A model generated the notes under the pieces. It worked only from the letters and a program-made list of their open reading frames with translations, did not search any database and was not told the origin of the DNA. A stretch of 7,255 nucleotides of DNA. Source: an uncultured Collinsella sp. Lineage in GTDB: Bacteria > Actinomycetota > Coriobacteriia > Coriobacteriales > Coriobacteriaceae. Of the stretch, positions 4,925-7,255 are shown piece by piece. The position numbers and the translations under genes are program-made. Each line of letters opens with the position of its first letter. Within the stretch, counting starts at the first letter, position 1. Where the stretch lies: the NCBI GenBank assembly GCA_900555355.1, contig USKV01000069.1:1-7255 (forward strand). The letters are read 5' to 3'.

Positions 4925-7255
4925 CTATAGGTAGCGGCCGGTAATGCTTGCGGAGCAGGCCGCGATGTCGCCCGGCGTACCGGAGCAGACGATTTGCCCG
5001 CCCGCATCACCACCGCCCGGACCCATGTCGATCACATAATCGGCGTTACGGATAAGGTCGAGGTCATGCTCGATCACGATAACCGTGGCGCCCTTGGCAA
5101 CGAGGCCGTCGAACACACTCAGCAACACTTGGACATCGAGCGGATGCAGGCCGATCGTGGGCTCGTCGAACACAAATACGGCATCGTCCTGCACGCGGCC
5201 CATCTCGCTCGCGAGCTTAAGGCGTTGTGCCTCGCCGCCCGAGAGCGCCGGCGTGGGCTCACCGAGCGTGAGATAGCCCAAGCCCAGGTCGTGCAAGGTC
5301 TGCAAGCGCGCCTGAACTTTCTTGAGCCCCACCGTGGCGTCGATGGCCTCGTCCACACTCATATCCATGAGCTGCGGCAACGTAAGCAAGCTCCCGTCCT
5401 TGCCCTCGCGATGGATATGCGAAGCCGCGTCTGCATAACGTGAGCCGCGACATGCCGGGCAGACGATCTCGACGTCGGGCAAAAACTGCACGTCGAGCGA
5501 TATCGAGCCCGTGCCATCGCACGTAGGGCAGCGCAAGGCGCCAGTGTTGTAGCTGAAGGCGCCCGCCTTGTAACCGGCTGCCTTGGCCTCGGACGTACGG
5601 GCGAAGGCGCGGCGCAGCTCATCATGGATGTCGGCATAGGTCGCCACCGTCGAGCGCACGTTGGCGCCGATGGGCGTAGCGTCAATCAGGTTTGCGCGGG
5701 CAATACCTTCGGCATCGACCCAACGCACGTGTCCCGGCAGGCGCTCGCCGGCTGCCCGCGCCTTGAGCGCCGGGATGAGCGTCTCGAGCACCAACGTCGT
5801 CTTGCCCGAACCCGAAACGCCCGTCACCGCGACAAGACGGCCGCGCGGAATATCGACTTCGAGCGGCTTGACGGTATGGATGGCATCAGTTGCCATGCGG
5901 ATATGCCCCTGGTCGAACATTTCGTCGTCATTCACCTGCGGACGCAAGCGCTTGGACTCTGCGCACAAAAACGGGGCGATGCGGCTGCCCTGCGATTGTT
6001 CGACCTCACCCACCGTACCTGCAGCGATCACATTGCCTCCGCCTGCTCCGGCAACGGGGCCCATCTCGACCAGATAGTCGGCTTCCGCCAGCACACGTGT
6101 ATCGTGGTCGACAACAACCACGGTGTTGCCGTCATCCACCAGATCGCGCATCACGCCCACCAAGCCGTCGACATTGGCAGGATGCAGGCCGATCGAAGGC
6201 TCGTCCAGCACATAAAGCACGCCCGTCGATCGGTTGCGCACCACGCGAGCAAGCTGTACGCGCTGGCGCTCACCCGTGGAGAGCGTGGCACCGGCGCGAT
6301 CGAGTGAAAGGTAATCGAGACCCAGGTCGACCAGACGACGGGCCGCGCTCAAAAACGAATCGCAGATATCCGTCGCCATGGGCCGCATCTCGGGCGGCAA
6401 GGATGCGGGCACCCCGCGCACCCACTCAATCGCCTCGCCCAGCGTCATGGCTGCCGCCTGTGCCAGATTGATACCGCGCACTTGGGGCTGGCGCGCAGCC
6501 TCGGAGAGACGCGTGCCGCCGCAATCGCGGCATGCTCCCTCGCGCAAAAAGCGCGCAACGCGTTTTAAGCCCTTATCGTCCTTGACCTTGGCGAGCGCAT
6601 TCTCGACGGTATAGACGGCGTTGAAGTAGGTGAAGTCCAGCTCGCCCGCCTGATTGGAATTCTTGTTGTGGTAGAAGATGTGCTTCTTTTCCGCGGGGCC
6701 GTGGAAGACGATGTCCTTTTCGTTTTTGGTCAGGTCGCGGAACGGTACATCCGTGCGCACGCCCATCTGGCGGCAGATGTCGGTCATCAGCGACCACATC
6801 AGGCTGTTCCACGGCGCGACCGCGCCGCCGTCGATGGTCAGGGAATCGTCGGGCACGAGTGTGTCTAAGTCGACGGTGCGGACGATGCCCGTGCCGCTGC
6901 ACTTTGGGCAGGCACCCTGTGAGTTGAACGCCAGCTCCTCGGCGGACGGCGCGTAGAAATGCGCGCCGCACTCGGGACAGACGAGCTCCTTGCCCGCCGC
7001 AACGAGCAGGGAAGGTGGGACATAGTGCCCGTTCGGGCAGCGGTGGCTGGCTAAACGCGAGAACATCAGACGCAGGCTGTTCAAAAGCTCTGTGCCCGTG
7101 CCGAATGTGCTGCGGATGCCGGGCACGCCGGGGCGCTGGTGCAGCGCCAGCGCGGCGGGAACATACAGAACCTCATCCACGCTCGCCTTGGACGCCTGCG
7201 TCATGCGGCGGCGCGTGTAGGTGGACAGCGCTTCAAGGTAGCGACGCGAGCCCTC
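4925..7255 (-). CDS. UvrA-like double-ABC ATPase lacking the UvrB-binding domain (5' end beyond window)
   Basis: The frame stays open to the right edge. The ATG ending at 7204 is internal, since the 17 codons before it read SRRYLEALSTYTRRR, UvrA's conserved segment after the first Walker A, which lies outside the window. Residues counted from that ATG: zinc-module CPEC...CPKC (76-102), retained insertion domain with CRDCGGTRL (225-233), signature STGERQR (309-315), Walker B VLDEPSIGLHP (332-342), H-loop VDHD (365-368), second Walker A GVSGSGKT (462-469), zinc finger CPTC...CPAC (559-585), signature LSGGEAQ (654-660), FDEPTIGLHP (679-688) and IEHD (711-714). Only about 20 residues separate RCPNGH (55-60) from CPEC, where standard UvrA has the roughly 110-residue UvrB-binding domain. 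UvrA2/DrrC-type proteins share this loss. DNA-lesion or drug-adduct sensing is inferred rather than classical UvrABC repair. Confidence 0.9.
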   Translation of the reverse strand, partial: EGSRRYLEALSTYTRRRMTQASKASVDEVLYVPAALALHQRPGVPGIRSTFGTGTELLNSLRLMFSRLASHRCPNGHYVPPSLLVAAGKELVCPECGAHFYAPSAEELAFNSQGACPKCSGTGIVRTVDLDTLVPDDSLTIDGGAVAPWNSLMWSLMTDICRQMGVRTDVPFRDLTKNEKDIVFHGPAEKKHIFYHNKNSNQAGELDFTYFNAVYTVENALAKVKDDKGLKRVARFLREGACRDCGGTRLSEAARQPQVRGINLAQAAAMTLGEAIEWVRGVPASLPPEMRPMATDICDSFLSAARRLVDLGLDYLSLDRAGATLSTGERQRVQLARVVRNRSTGVLYVLDEPSIGLHPANVDGLVGVMRDLVDDGNTVVVVDHDTRVLAEADYLVEMGPVAGAGGGNVIAAGTVGEVEQSQGSRIAPFLCAESKRLRPQVNDDEMFDQGHIRMATDAIHTVKPLEVDIPRGRLVAVTGVSGSGKTTLVLETLIPALKARAAGERLPGHVRWVDAEGIARANLIDATPIGANVRSTVATYADIHDELRRAFARTSEAKAAGYKAGAFSYNTGALRCPTCDGTGSISLDVQFLPDVEIVCPACRGSRYADAASHIHREGKDGSLLTLPQLMDMSVDEAIDATVGLKKVQARLQTLHDLGLGYLTLGEPTPALSGGEAQRLKLASEMGRVQDDAVFVFDEPTIGLHPLDVQVLLSVFDGLVAKGATVIVIEHDLDLIRNADYVIDMGPGGGDAGGQIVCSGTPGDIAACSASITGRYL

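Noticed and set aside
5624..6307. Plus-strand open frame inside the UvrA-like gene (227 codons)
   Set aside because: It is a shadow of the opposite coding strand, rich in His/Arg/Ala with no motif. The minus-strand frame carries all UvrA signatures.

Overview
The window is a GC-rich, densely packed bacterial chromosome segment. The protein sequences read most like Coriobacteriia (Collinsella or a close relative); this is recognition from memory, not a search. The clues are the UvrA-like protein, the TrmL with a long insertion, and the Spx/ArsC-like protein whose family is common in anaerobic gut bacteria. I see no insertion sequence, CRISPR array, tRNA or rRNA. No gene-free stretch exceeds 143 bases.

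Layout. Bases 1-596 (+) hold the 3' end of a signalling gene: the tail of a PAS-like domain and a degenerate GGDEF domain. Bases 671-1365 (+) hold a flavodoxin/iron-sulfur flavoprotein gene broken by an internal 71-base length change; the two reading frames look like halves of two paralogues joined together. A small Spx/ArsC-like gene follows 17 bases later (1383-1724, +), probably co-transcribed, and its expected active-site cysteine is a serine. Bases 1811-2941 (+) encode a CobW/COG0523-type G3E GTPase with an intact CxCC metal site, ending at a strong Rho-independent terminator. Bases 3041-3640 (+) encode a TrmL-type tRNA wobble-nucleotide 2'-O-methyltransferase with about 45 extra residues. 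After an AT-richer 143-base gap, bases 3784-4884 (+) encode a stand-alone ORC/Cdc6-like AAA+ ATPase with a C-terminal winged helix. Convergent to it, 4925 to the right edge (-) is most of a UvrA-like double-ABC ATPase lacking the UvrB-binding domain.

The genes do not form one pathway. They are single-gene or two-gene units, each with its own ribosome binding site. The flavoprotein and Spx/ArsC-like genes are the only likely operon. What links the region is its 3'-end signals: three gene ends carry 15-bp-stem hairpins whose stems differ but whose tips share an AAGG..CT(G/A)TCC core.

I see no clearly new multi-gene system. The best leads are the mosaic flavoprotein with its frame-restoring direct repeats, the shared-tip hairpin family, the cysteine-less Spx/ArsC-like protein and the ORC/Cdc6-like ATPase, whose promoter region carries a dyad.
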